DNA of 64,000 nucleotides from Pseudomonadota bacterium (lineage in GTDB: Bacteria; Myxococcota_A; Polyangia; Polyangiales; Polyangiaceae): assembly GCA_023398955.1 (NCBI GenBank), contig JAEWRL010000242.1:1-64000 (forward strand), given 5' to 3'. This document shows, in pieces, positions 17,701-25,127 of this stretch. Made by a program: the position numbers and the translations under genes. Every line of letters begins with the position of its first letter. Within the stretch, counting starts at the first letter, position 1. The notes beneath the pieces were generated by a model that saw only the letters and a list, made by a program, of their open reading frames with translations, was not told the origin of the DNA and ran no database searches.

Positions 17701-19504
17701 GGGGATGAGTTGGAAACTGTCGAGCCGTGATCTCGGGCCGGCGCAAGTAGCCCCGCGCCAGACCCGGCCCGCCGAGACAGAGTTCCCCAACCACACCAAT
17801 CGGGAGCAAGTTCAGGGAGTCATCGAGTATGTAAGCTTGCGTATCGAGCAGGGGCTTCCCGATGGGCAGCTTGTCGACATGCTCGGGGAGATCGCGAGGA
17901 ACCAGGTAAGCCGTCGCCGCGACGGTGCACTCGGTCGGACCATAACAGTTGACGACCCGTACCCCGGGCAAGGCCGCGTAGGCTCGTCGAACGTGGCTGA
18001 CCGAGATGGCCTCGCCACCGACGATGAGCTGGCTCAACCCCTTGAAACACGTCGGGTCCTCGTCGATGAGGGAGTTGAAGAGCGCAATGGCTATCACCAC
18101 CGAGGTCACGCCGTGACGCTGAATGACCTCCGCCATGCCCCGAGCAGTGGGGACCGGCTCGTGGTGCAGTGCGCACCGAGCTCCGGTCAGGAGCGGCACC
18201 CAGATGTCGTAGCCTGACACGTCAAAGGTCAGCGCGTTCACCTGCAGGAAAGTGTGCGCAGGACCGACCTCTTGCCAGCCGCCCTCGTCGAGGAGGCGGT
18301 AGAACCCGCGGTGCGTGACCTCGACGCCCTTCGGGGTACCCGTGGAGCCAGACGTGTAGATGACGTTTGCGAGGTTGTCCGCGGTGGCTCGACATGTCGG
18401 CGGAGTCGCGCTTTCGCGAGCAAGCTCGGCTTCGATATCTTCGATGACCACGGTGCGGCACTCGAAGCGGGGCAACACATCGATGTAGGCCCGATGGCAA
18501 AGCACCAGGTGCGCCGCAGCGTCCCCGACGATGAAGCTCAACCTCTCCCCTGGATAGGCCGGATTCAGAGCCACGTAGGCTCCTCCCGCCTTGAGGATGC
18601 CGAGCAGCGCGACGATGACGTCGGGGCTGCGTTCCATGCAGACTCCGACGGGCGTATCCGGGCCCACTCCCGCCTTCTGAAGATAGTGTGCCAACTGGTT
18701 GGCGCGGCTCTCCAGTTCACCGTAGGTCAGCTTTCCCTTGTCGGAGAGGACCGCCTCGGCATTGCGCCGCTTCGCGGCTTGCACCTCGAACAGCTGCGGA
18801 ATGGTCGCGCGCGGCTCGCGACTGGAAGCCTGATTCCACTCGCTGAGGAGCACGCGCTGCGCTGACTCGCTGAGCAGCGATACATCGCCCGCCTTGGCTT
18901 GAGGCCTCTCCTGGAACGACGCGAGACATAGCGCCAGGTGCTCGGCGATTTGCTCCAGGGTCCAGAGATCGAAGCGCCCAGCATCCGCGGCGACCCAGAT
19001 GTCACCGGCCAACGACACCCCGACCACCAAGGGCCACATTGCGTACAGGGGGGCGTCTTCGGGCATGCCGAGGACCAAGAGGCTGCCAGCTCCGGGCGGC
19101 GCGTCGGAGTCCTGCGTGGCGGGCTTCGCATCCCGGGCGCCCCCTGGAGCGGGGTCCGGACCATCTAACGCGCGCAGCCAGTCCACTGTGGCAGCCTTCC
19201 AATCCGGCGCGACCCGAACGGGGAGAGGCTGGCGTGGGGCAGCGGCCATCGCGAAGACGACGCTGGTCTCTCGGCTGTAGCGGGCGAGCAACAGGGCCCA
19301 CGCCGCGCCCGCCAGTGTGTCTGGCGCCAAGGCATCGCGAGCGGCCAGGGCGTCGAGAGATACGGCTCCCGGGGAAGCCCGCCGCACGTGACAGCGCCGC
19401 TCCGAGGTCTTGGAGGTGGACCGCCCGGCGGCCTTATCCATCCAGAGGGGTGTCGGCGGTGCCGACTCGTCCGAAAAACTCTCTAGCAATGCTTCGATTC
19501 GCAT
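11726..19504 (-). CDS. Hybrid NRPS/PKS with embedded class III aminotransferase
   Basis: 2592 aa. Order: residues 1-225, a remnant or truncated condensation-like region without HHxxxDG; adenylation about 230-735 (YTSGSTGTPKG, NCYGPTE, YRTGD, NGKVD); carrier with LGGSS (Ser 780); ketosynthase 841-1265 (Cys 1012 in TACSTS, His 1148, His 1188); acyltransferase about 1363-1680 (Ser 1460 in GHSVGE; HAFH at 1556-1559, typical of malonyl-CoA); ACP (Ser 1825 in LGLDS); a Pro/Ala/Gly-rich linker 1870-2060; and a class III PLP aminotransferase 2100-2560 (FCNTGSEAV, Lys 2379 in YGKVVGGG). No ketoreductase is present. The arrangement resembles the beta-amino-acid-forming modules of iturin/mycosubtilin and microcystin synthetases: the beta-keto chain is transaminated, then passed to the condensation domain of the next protein. 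The first adenylation code reads DVYVIGCVAK by eye, which I do not recognise. Confidence 0.92.
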   Translation of the reverse strand: MRIEALLESFSDESAPPTPLWMDKAAGRSTSKTSERRCHVRRASPGAVSLDALAARDALAPDTLAGAAWALLLARYSRETSVVFAMAAAPRQPLPVRVAPDWKAATVDWLRALDGPDPAPGGARDAKPATQDSDAPPGAGSLLVLGMPEDAPLYAMWPLVVGVSLAGDIWVAADAGRFDLWTLEQIAEHLALCLASFQERPQAKAGDVSLLSESAQRVLLSEWNQASSREPRATIPQLFEVQAAKRRNAEAVLSDKGKLTYGELESRANQLAHYLQKAGVGPDTPVGVCMERSPDVIVALLGILKAGGAYVALNPAYPGERLSFIVGDAAAHLVLCHRAYIDVLPRFECRTVVIEDIEAELARESATPPTCRATADNLANVIYTSGSTGTPKGVEVTHRGFYRLLDEGGWQEVGPAHTFLQVNALTFDVSGYDIWVPLLTGARCALHHEPVPTARGMAEVIQRHGVTSVVIAIALFNSLIDEDPTCFKGLSQLIVGGEAISVSHVRRAYAALPGVRVVNCYGPTECTVAATAYLVPRDLPEHVDKLPIGKPLLDTQAYILDDSLNLLPIGVVGELCLGGPGLARGYLRRPEITARQFPTHPLAKEEPDEKRIYRTGDLARWLPDGTIDFVGRVDAQVKIRGFRIEIGEIEAALMRHPLVASAVVQAREDQPGVKRLVAYLVPGDQEAPRPAALRDFLASSLPEFMLPSAYVELSEFPLNANGKVDMKRLPAPSAERPDLDVDYVAPRTDVERRVCEIFAGVLGISQIGIYDNFFELGGSSLLALKLLFRVREELGHDVPVVRFFQEPTVNAVVARIESGTERKKPALAKRARASQASATFSDVAIVGMGGRFPGAPSVEVLWKNLCEGLDSITHFAPTDLDPSLPPHLTKDSNYVNARGVLEDVELFDAAFFGISPKEAELIDPQHRLLLEVAWEVLESAGHVPETYTGRIGIFAGICVETYLQKHILPQEHLVRRFGEFQVTLGSDKDFAPTRVAYKLNLTGPAVSVQTACSTSLVATVEAFHALRTGQCDMALAGGATITCPPRCGYLYQEGAMLSPDGVTRAFDAAGQGTVFSDGVALVLLKRLEDALADGDTIYGVIKGAAINNDGALKASFTAPSVDGQADVIEAAQDMAGFEPRSISYVEAHGTATPLGDPIELAALTQAFRRGTDDVGFCALGSVKTNVGHVVNAAGATGLIKTALSLYFEQLPPSLHYSAPNPRLRLETSPFFVNARLVEWTSNGAPRRAGVSSFGVGGTNAHVVLEEAPAQVRSGPSRPQKLVLLSARTATALDAMARRLKDHLATHRELDLADVAYTLMVGRKGFSHRRAFVAQDTGAAVAALEAMNPLVVSSRELKTKAPDIAFLFPGQGAQYVRMGLGLYQDEPTYRAIVDYCSEVLTPILGRDLRELIFPKQGDEEGATEALRQTAITQPALFVTSYALAQLWMSWGVVPRAMIGHSVGEFVAAVISGVMELKDALCLVAERGRLMGSQPEGSMLSVRLPAEEVTHRLGGQLAVASDNGPSLCVVAGPTQDIEQFEAQLTAEGVVCRQLRTSHAFHSPMMDGVVGPFEAMVRRVTLGEPRIPFVSTVTGTWITREEALDPSYWARHLRATVRFRQGVATLLADDSWALLEVGPRATLSTLARQQCSDSGRVILASMSDDSSASAEWTALLRAAGRLWLHGVVLDGDTFHLHEQRRRVALPTYPFEKKRCWVDPALPKLDEVQPVVAAGVPVAPSVAAGAAMAQPSNDTYANSIPPVASYIAGSSAHVPPPSPPPAQGAPSMSNSGRRELLYSKLRQLFEEVSGIELSEGDNDTTFMELGLDSLLLTQISQQIQKTFQVKVTFRQLMETQPNLTTLAELLEEQMPKDLFADAAPSAVPGQGQAQVPPAPTGVGDMPPVAGQAAPTAGMPGQYPAPVAPPFGYPSGPGAGGFPMPPGVGYPGVPHGYPAPSAGTHPGAPAWGAPAWGAPGMPYPPPMMPQAPWGVDPQVMATMQQQMAAWMAMMPQLQAFAAPQGWPGAAAPQGWPGAAAPAPAPAPTAAPDAPVSPVGADAGTAQAQPSAGSVAEGGSARDVDDGKSNVKKAFGAMARIHGSASRETLLPRQKARLEALVRRYNAKTKSSKAFAQRNRVRVADPRAVTGFRPEIKELIYPLVVKRSKGAYVWDLDDNKYIDILNGFGSSYFGWQPDFISEAVRQQLDASMAIGPQSPLVEEVAERFCRMTGHERAAFCNTGSEAVLGCMRTARTVTGRSTIAIFTGSYHGIFDEVIVRATKNQKAYPAAPGILPNTAENVLILDYGTDKSLEILRERAHELAAVMVEPIQSRHPEVQPREFLHEVRRITNESGAAFIFDEVITGFRTGPKGAQGYYGIEADLASYGKVVGGGYSLGVIGGRSRFLDALDGGHWQFGDESTPGAGVTYFAGTFVRHPLALAAARAVLEYLEREGPGVQERMNARTASLAQSLDKMFEEFGVPLYMKHFSTLWQPYFREEQPYGDLLAWMLRDRGIHCYHAFPNFLTLAHSDADIEAVLDAFRGALAEMVEAEFLPTTRRPEATRDGNQPPVPGARLGRDPEGNPAWYAPDPEKPGKYVKVG
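13411..13464. repeat. 27-bp tandem duplication in the NRPS/PKS linker
   Basis: Two adjacent perfect 27-bp copies (13411-13437 and 13438-13464) lie inside the linker between ACP and aminotransferase and encode a duplicated APQGWPGAA unit. A second, 15-bp duplication (13596-13625, repeated APAWG) lies 130 bp away. Such in-frame duplications suggest the linker length changes by slippage without harming the enzyme. Confidence 0.85.
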
Positions 19505-19874
19505 CTGCGATCACCGACCCATCGACGGCGTGCCAAGGCAGTCGCTATGGCAAGCCGGCGACAAGATACCGCGGAAGAATGGGAGGTGGCGAGGACCATC
19601 TTCGCACACCAAAGGCCATGACCAGACCCGCCCGAGTCGGTTCGCCGTACAACCGCGGGGGTGGCCCCAGAGTCAGAGCCGGGCGCGACGGAAACCCGCG
19701 AGGGCATCCACCGCAGGACGCTGGGCGAGTCCTGGGAAGGACTCGAACGCTTTCCGTGCTTGGACCCTGGTTCATTCACTGCTCGTACGTTTCGAATCCC
19801 ACTGTTCGCGCCCTGCGATCTACAGCTGAGCTGCACGGGCGGCCACGTCGCTGAGGAGCCCACCGGGGGTGCCG
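19505..19874. other. 370-bp gap upstream of the NRPS/PKS gene
   Basis: No convincing gene is seen here on either strand; open frames are short and lack recognisable motifs. On the minus strand it is the leader of the NRPS/PKS gene and the only gap over 300 bp within the 1.9-25.1 kb run, so a separate promoter for the assembly line could lie here. I see no convincing promoter, operator or terminator. Confidence 0.4.
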
Positions 19875-20726
19875 CTACCGAACGCCACGCAGGCGCATGT
19901 AAAACCCGCTGCTGGACCAATGACCAAGCTTCGGATGTGTGTCGAGCTGGTGAGACAGGGGAGCGATCTGCCATTCGTCCACCACCTCGTAGCCAAGCTG
20001 GGAGGCCTCCCCAAGGAACTCCTTAGTATTCCGTATCTGATAAGGAACCAGTGCAACCCCGAAGTTTTCGAGGGTGAAGGTCGTCTTGCCGTCCCAGTTG
20101 GCGACCTTGTTGACGAGAAGGTGCGGGGGTAAGCGCGGCAAGCGTCCCAGCATTGTCGCGATCGGTACGTCCAGATACTGGAATAGACCGGAAGCCAAGA
20201 AGACGTCGACGGCAGCCACCTCGCTCGGATCCTCGACGAACGCGAGGGCACGGAGCCCTTCCGCCTCGGCCCGCGCCCGGCCCGCCCGGACGATCTCCGG
20301 GAGATCGTAGATTGTCCAGGACACGGGAGGGTCCAAGGCCAAAACCTTGCTGAACGCACGGTACTTCGTGCCCATATGTCCCCCTGCGTCGACAACGTGG
20401 GGAGCGTCAGGTAGGAGACGGGCAAGCCAGAACAGTATGGGGTAGTCCCATAAAACGAGCTCACACATCCGCTCGAAGCTGACGGGCGCGACCTCTCGGT
20501 GATCGTAGCCAGCCAGAACGTCCTGTGGGATCGCCGCCAACGCCGCTTCACGCGTCGGATAGGCTCCAGCAAAGCGTGTCCCGGGCGGAAACAGATTGTG
20601 CGGGCGCCCGGTCGTAGGGTTCGGAAGACCCACGCTGCGGCGGAGAAGGCGCTTGGCCTGCCTTGCAAACCTCAGCGCACCCGGTGGAAGGCGCCTAGCG
20701 AACGCCCCAGAGTTCAGGAGTCGCAT
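19875..20726 (-). CDS. Putative methyltransferase, TIGR04325 (LIC12133) type
   Basis: The start MRLLNSG was chosen because AAGGGG lies about 7 nt upstream; 283 aa. The sequence has a weak Rossmann/SAM-binding signature HVVDAGGHMG followed by WTIYDLPEIV, and VFLASGLFQYL. The C-terminal half reads LLVNKVANWDGKTTFTLEN and ends with SGFYMRL. This pattern matches the TIGR04325 family of putative methyltransferases common in exopolysaccharide and LPS loci. The acceptor is unknown: it could be a sugar, or the product of the NRPS/PKS lying 370 bp downstream in the same direction. Confidence 0.75.
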   Translation of the reverse strand: MRLLNSGAFARRLPPGALRFARQAKRLLRRSVGLPNPTTGRPHNLFPPGTRFAGAYPTREAALAAIPQDVLAGYDHREVAPVSFERMCELVLWDYPILFWLARLLPDAPHVVDAGGHMGTKYRAFSKVLALDPPVSWTIYDLPEIVRAGRARAEAEGLRALAFVEDPSEVAAVDVFLASGLFQYLDVPIATMLGRLPRLPPHLLVNKVANWDGKTTFTLENFGVALVPYQIRNTKEFLGEASQLGYEVVDEWQIAPLSHQLDTHPKLGHWSSSGFYMRLRGVR

Positions 20727-20883
20727 GAAAACCCCTTCATAGACCGCAGCCACACCCGGAGTCAACACCACCTCGCACGCTCGACTCGAACGCGGCCCGC
20801 GTTCCGCGCCCCTTGCCACCTTCAGCGATTTCCAAGCCGACGCGAAGGCGCTGAATCAGTTACCACTTCCATAGCGTTGGGCT

Positions 20884-20928
20884 GCTTCCGTTTGAGCCGC
20901 TTCCGTTTGAGCCGCTTCCGTTTGAGCG
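20884..20928. repeat. Three tandem 15-bp repeats
   Basis: Three head-to-tail copies of GCTTCCGTTTGAGCC (20884-20898, 20899-20913, 20914-20928; the last base of copy three is G) lie between the deacetylase stop at 20931 and the methyltransferase start at 20726. The unit contains TTCCGTTTGA, relatively AT-rich for this genome. It could be a binding-site cluster or a slippage-prone spacer in the leader of the methyltransferase gene. Confidence 0.9.
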
Positions 20929-20930
20929 GG

Positions 20931-21722
20931 TCAAGGGCGTGTTCTGACTCGACCCCAGCCTTCGTAGAGCGCCTGATACATCCGGTTGCCGAGCACCCCG
21001 CGTACCTTGCGCTTCACGCGCGCCACGGCTTGGGCGCGGAAGAAGTGCGCGCGGCTGCCGCTTGCAATGTCGGCAAATCTCTCGAGAGATGTGGTGGCAC
21101 GCACGGCAACTCTGCGGACGACAGCACCCGACTCGAACGCCTGCGCGTCGTTGAGCCCCACCTCCGAGGAGAAGAAAAGCTCGAATCCCGCCGCACGTCC
21201 GAGGGCTAGGTGCTCTTGACGATAGCGACCACCAGGGAAGGAAACCCAAGTCGTCGGGCGACCCGTCCCGTTCTCGATCGCCCGCCGCGAGTCTTGGAAC
21301 TCCGCCTTGACCTCCGCGTCCGGCAGATCGTCAAGGAACCGATGCGTTCTGCAATGTGAACCGATGTGCATACCGCTCTTGCCCATCTCCCGTAGCTGTT
21401 CCCAGCTGCAGAAGCCGGGCCGGCGCCCAACGAAATCGGTGGTCACGAAGAACAGCCCCGGCCAATTGCGCTCGCGCAACGAGGGAAAGGCGAGTCGATG
21501 GTTACTGACATGACCATCGTCGAAGGAGAAGATCACACCCTTGCCCGTCGTTGGCGGCGTCGTTGGGTCGACTACCGGGATCTGCGCACGAGCGAGCCGG
21601 TCCAGCTGCTGGCGGAAGCTTTCCAACGAGACGGCGTATGGACGATCCGCTGCGTCGATGGCATCGAGCTCGGACGCCGAGGCGTAGAGCGCATGATACA
21701 TGAGTACGACGATCCGAGTCAC
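20931..21722 (-). CDS. Polysaccharide deacetylase (NodB homology domain)
   Basis: The GTG start at 21722 has GGAG about 8 nt upstream and lies 15 nt after the stop of the preceding deacetylase gene. An ATG 48 nt earlier would overlap that gene and adds no conserved sequence. The 263-aa protein begins VTRIVVLMYHAL and carries the carbohydrate-esterase-4 motifs: FSFDDGH near residue 65 (catalytic and metal Asp) and SHCRTH near residue 120 (metal His pair), then VSFPGGRY. It should remove N- or O-acetyl groups from a glycan. The adjacent second deacetylase suggests two different acetylated positions or sequential action. Confidence 0.85.
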   Translation of the reverse strand: MTRIVVLMYHALYASASELDAIDAADRPYAVSLESFRQQLDRLARAQIPVVDPTTPPTTGKGVIFSFDDGHVSNHRLAFPSLRERNWPGLFFVTTDFVGRRPGFCSWEQLREMGKSGMHIGSHCRTHRFLDDLPDAEVKAEFQDSRRAIENGTGRPTTWVSFPGGRYRQEHLALGRAAGFELFFSSEVGLNDAQAFESGAVVRRVAVRATTSLERFADIASGSRAHFFRAQAVARVKRKVRGVLGNRMYQALYEGWGRVRTRP

Positions 21723-21736
21723 GAACCCACTCCAGG

Positions 21737-22720
21737 CTAGCCCGTTACCCCGCGACCGGCCACCAGCCAAGCGAAATCTGCGATTCGACCTGCCGTGGTC
21801 GGCTGCCGACGAATCGCGTAGCGATCGGTGTCCTTGTCGTTGACACCAGGGATCGTGGAGAAGGCAAGCTCGAACCCATGCTCGCGCAGACTCTCCTTGA
21901 CCGCGACGCTGAAGTCCTGGCGGCGTCCGTTCGGATACGCGAAGTAGCGCGGAACGACGCCAGTTTCCTGCGCAATGGTGTCACGGCACTGGCGCACCTC
22001 GGCGTCGATCTGATGGCGACTAATCTGGGACAGGATGGGGTGCGTGTGCGAATGGCCACCATAGCGAGTTAGCTTCAGGGTCGAGCGCACCTCATCCCAT
22101 GTCATCATTTGGCGACCGGCACTGCCATCATCCGGATCGACGCCCAACGCCTCGAAGAGGCGCAACTGCTGGGCCATTCGCTCACGATCGGGGATACCTT
22201 TGAGGTATTGCTTCGCCGCACTGACTGCCCGACGCTGCGCCTCTCGCTCCCCAAGGACCCAGTGGCTGCCCGAGGCCCAGGGAACCTCGATCCGTTGCCG
22301 CGCCGTCCGGTGGAATGCCCACGCGACCGCATCCGTCCAAATCAGCCGAGTCGTCCCCATGAAAGCCGTGGGCGCGAACACCACGGCTGGAATCCCCAGA
22401 TCCTGCAACACTGGATAGGCATGCTCATAGTAGTCACGAAAGGCATCGTCGAAGGTGACGAGCACGAAGGGGCGCCAGCGCGAAGGCTGGCTCACGGCGT
22501 CTGCGTACTCCTCTGGCGCAATAGCCAGACAACGCCGCTTCACCCACAGCATTTGCTCCCGAAACAGCTTCGGCGAGAGGCCATCGAACGGCCCACCCGG
22601 TGGTACCACGCGATGGTACATGAGTACGACCACGCCAGGCTTGCGCAGCGCTGCGCACGCACGCCACGCCATGCCACTCGCAGCGAGCGCCTTCAACGTC
22701 CGCTTCAACCGTGGACTCAT
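21737..22720 (-). CDS. Polysaccharide deacetylase (NodB homology domain)
   Basis: Start chosen at MSPRLKRTL (327 aa), which begins the conserved part; the extension to 22834 is not family-like. Motifs: VVVLMYHRVV near residue 30, LVTFDDAF (catalytic Asp) and GGHSHTHP (metal-binding His pair), then YFAYPNGRRQDF. Length and pattern fit the carbohydrate-esterase-4 deacetylases common in exopolysaccharide loci. It lies 15 nt upstream of another deacetylase gene on the same strand, so the two are probably cotranscribed. The substrate is not deducible. Confidence 0.87.
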   Translation of the reverse strand: MSPRLKRTLKALAASGMAWRACAALRKPGVVVLMYHRVVPPGGPFDGLSPKLFREQMLWVKRRCLAIAPEEYADAVSQPSRWRPFVLVTFDDAFRDYYEHAYPVLQDLGIPAVVFAPTAFMGTTRLIWTDAVAWAFHRTARQRIEVPWASGSHWVLGEREAQRRAVSAAKQYLKGIPDRERMAQQLRLFEALGVDPDDGSAGRQMMTWDEVRSTLKLTRYGGHSHTHPILSQISRHQIDAEVRQCRDTIAQETGVVPRYFAYPNGRRQDFSVAVKESLREHGFELAFSTIPGVNDKDTDRYAIRRQPTTAGRIADFAWLVAGRGVTG

Positions 22721-22963
22721 CAGTTCCGTACCTTCGGCTGCGTGAGCCCCGGGCGCAACCCAGAACACATACTCTGCCGTTATATGTGCGAAGAGCCCAG
22801 CGGACAAGCCCTCTGATGATCCGACAGGCAACATCTCGCCATTGCCCCCGCACAGGAATGGCGTGCCGGCTCGGTGAGCCAGGCCTCCTTACCACCCGCT
22901 CACCCGCCCTTCACCCCGCGCGCCCGCACAGAGCGCGAAAAGCGGCACGCGGGGGCAAACCTC

Positions 22964-24439
22964 TCATCCACCACGCGCCCGAATGGCTGCCCAACGGGAG
23001 AGAGCCAGCGCGCGGGCCCCGCGGTCGAACATCACCACCAGAGCAGCGTAGAGAGCGATTCCAAGAAACACCTTGGCAACGAGGTTCGTGATGACATTCG
23101 ACGTCTCGATGAACCCGACGGCGAGGTACATGATGAACGCCAAGCTCACGAACTTGAGGAGAATGCCCCAGGGCAGCTTGATCGGCAACGCCCGCCGCGC
23201 CACGACGTAAATGGAGATGGTGAGTACCGCATAGCAGACGAGCGTCCCGATGGCGGCGCCGCGAAGCTCTAGGCTCGGAATGAGAGCCACGTTGAGGGCG
23301 AGGTTCAGCACCACGCAACCTGCCACGATCTTCGCGACTACCCTCGTGTGCTTCCGTATGTTGAGACCTGCACCCACCAAGGGCCAGATGCCTTCGATGA
23401 CCATGCCGGCAGCTACATACGGGATGATCTCAGCCCCCGCGCGATACTTGTCGGACGCGAGCACCACGAGCAGGTCTTCACCCACCGCAGCAAGGCCACC
23501 CACGACGGCTGCCCCCACGAGCAGGTAGAAATGGAGCGTTTGCTCGAGGAACTTGAGGGTTTCTGCCTCCCCCTGTTCCTCCCAGATGCGAACGTAGATA
23601 GGAACCATCGCCTGCGCGAGGGACATGATGGCGATGGTTCTCACGTACTCGCACAGGTTGTACGGCGCGGCATACAACCCCAGCGCCTCGCCCCCGAGCA
23701 TCAGCTGCAGCACGTAACGGTCGCCTACGCTGAGCAGAATGGCCCCCATCTCTGACGCAACCATGGGCAGCCCAAAAGCGAGCATCGCCAGATAAAGCCG
23801 CGAGGAGAAGGCAGATGGCGCGACGGGTCGGCTCCTGCGCCACCATACGAATAGAAGGACCACCGCGACGGCCTCGACGAGGATCGTGCCCCAATAGAAG
23901 CCCTTCAGCCCAGGCATGATGCGAAGGACCATGAGCAGCACGATCCCGAGCTCCACGTACCGCTTGATGACGGTGTACACGTTGAGCACGGCACTGTGCT
24001 GCTGGGCGCGAAGGATGTTCACCATCCCGCTGTCGGTCACTCGAATGAAGACGAGGACAGCAGTCAGCAGCAGCAGATCCCGCACCCCTTCGTGTTGCCA
24101 CCATCGCTCGGGGATGATCTGGCTCGTCCCCGCCCACAGGATGGCGATCGCCAAGCTCGTCCCGGCCATCCCGAAGAGTACGGTGGAGTAGAACTGCTTG
24201 AGCTCCACGTCGTCCTCGCGTGCCTTGACCTCACCGTAGAACCGAACACTAGCGTGCTGGACACCGAGCTTTCCAAGCGCCGTCAGGAGGTTCAGCGTCA
24301 GGGAGATCAGGTTGAGGATCCCGTACTCCGGCACGGAGAAGATCCGAGAGAAAATGGGGAAGGAAACGAACCCCGCTACGGTGACCAACAGGTTGCCCAA
24401 TGTGTAGGCAGACAGGTGGATCAGCAGCCGCTTAAGCAT
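22964..24439 (-). CDS. Wzx-like oligosaccharide flippase (MOP/polysaccharide biosynthesis family)
   Basis: The 491-aa integral membrane protein has about 14 hydrophobic segments. Its N-terminus reads LSAYTLGNLLVTVAGFVSFP with FSVPEYGILNL, the signature of polysaccharide-biosynthesis-type MATE-like flippases. A GAGGAA lies about 8 nt before the ATG. It would move undecaprenyl-linked repeat units across the inner membrane, feeding the Wzy-like protein at 286-1752. The Wza-like gene lies 88 nt upstream on the same strand. Confidence 0.9.
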   Translation of the reverse strand: MLKRLLIHLSAYTLGNLLVTVAGFVSFPIFSRIFSVPEYGILNLISLTLNLLTALGKLGVQHASVRFYGEVKAREDDVELKQFYSTVLFGMAGTSLAIAILWAGTSQIIPERWWQHEGVRDLLLLTAVLVFIRVTDSGMVNILRAQQHSAVLNVYTVIKRYVELGIVLLMVLRIMPGLKGFYWGTILVEAVAVVLLFVWWRRSRPVAPSAFSSRLYLAMLAFGLPMVASEMGAILLSVGDRYVLQLMLGGEALGLYAAPYNLCEYVRTIAIMSLAQAMVPIYVRIWEEQGEAETLKFLEQTLHFYLLVGAAVVGGLAAVGEDLLVVLASDKYRAGAEIIPYVAAGMVIEGIWPLVGAGLNIRKHTRVVAKIVAGCVVLNLALNVALIPSLELRGAAIGTLVCYAVLTISIYVVARRALPIKLPWGILLKFVSLAFIMYLAVGFIETSNVITNLVAKVFLGIALYAALVVMFDRGARALALSRWAAIRARGG

Positions 24440-24527
24440 GCGTGAGGTTCCTCATCACAACTTCGATAGATTGCACGGAGTCCGCACAGCGTCGTGCCGG
24501 CGCTCGGAGTGCGGCCCAGCAACTCGA

Positions 24528-25127
24528 CTAGGGAATGTAGACGCGGTCGCCTCGCAGCAGGACTATGTCTTGGTCGAGCCTTCTCCCGGCCATTACCTCC
24601 TCCAGCTGAACCGGGATCCTGTGAACGGTGCCATCAGGCGCGATGCGAATCACGATCGTGTCGTTCGGTGACGCGAACTCGTTGACGCCACCTGCCATCG
24701 TGACGACTTCGCTCACTCGCAGGCAACGCCGAGAGTCGTAAACACCGGGACCGTTCGCGTTGCCAGACACGAAAACGTTGTAGGCAGTCTCGGTGACGGC
24801 CACCGTGACAGACAGGGTGTCGCTCTTGATGAATCCCCCCAAACGCTCGATAAGCGTTTCCTCCAGCTCTTTGGTGGTCTTGCCCGCAGCAAGCACGTCG
24901 CCAATGAGGGCGAGTGTTATGGCGCCGTCCGGGCGCACGATGGCCGTAGTGCCAAGGTCGTTGTTGCGCCAAACGCTGATCGAGAGCTGATCGCCAACCC
25001 CGATGACGTAAGCGCTGCGACGCGGATCGGGCTCGCTGGCGTACGGGTACTTGCTGGGCGGCGGCGTGCAAGCAGCCAAGAGTGCCAGAAGCGTTAGGAT
25101 GAGTATACCGGGCGAAAGGCGCACCAC
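24528..25127 (-). CDS. Wza-like polysaccharide export lipoprotein
   Basis: This 199-aa protein with a GTG start carries a lipoprotein signal ending in LAAC at about residues 17-20. A Poly_export domain follows (YVIGVGDQLSISVW, then VRPDGAITLALIGDV) and one SLBB-type beta-grasp segment (YNVFVSGNANGPGVY). The short length resembles the compact export proteins of exosortase-A-type and myxobacterial exopolysaccharide loci rather than the long E. coli Wza. It should form or line the outer-membrane export channel. No Wzz/Wzc-type co-polymerase, its usual inner-membrane partner, is present in the window. Confidence 0.9.
   Translation of the reverse strand: MVRLSPGILILTLLALLAACTPPPSKYPYASEPDPRRSAYVIGVGDQLSISVWRNNDLGTTAIVRPDGAITLALIGDVLAAGKTTKELEETLIERLGGFIKSDTLSVTVAVTETAYNVFVSGNANGPGVYDSRRCLRVSEVVTMAGGVNEFASPNDTIVIRIAPDGTVHRIPVQLEEVMAGRRLDQDIVLLRGDRVYIP

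Noticed and set aside
19603..19618. TGGC-N-TGC arrangement on the minus strand upstream of the NRPS/PKS resembling sigma-54
   Set aside because: Only partial matches to both boxes; such matches are common by chance at this base composition.
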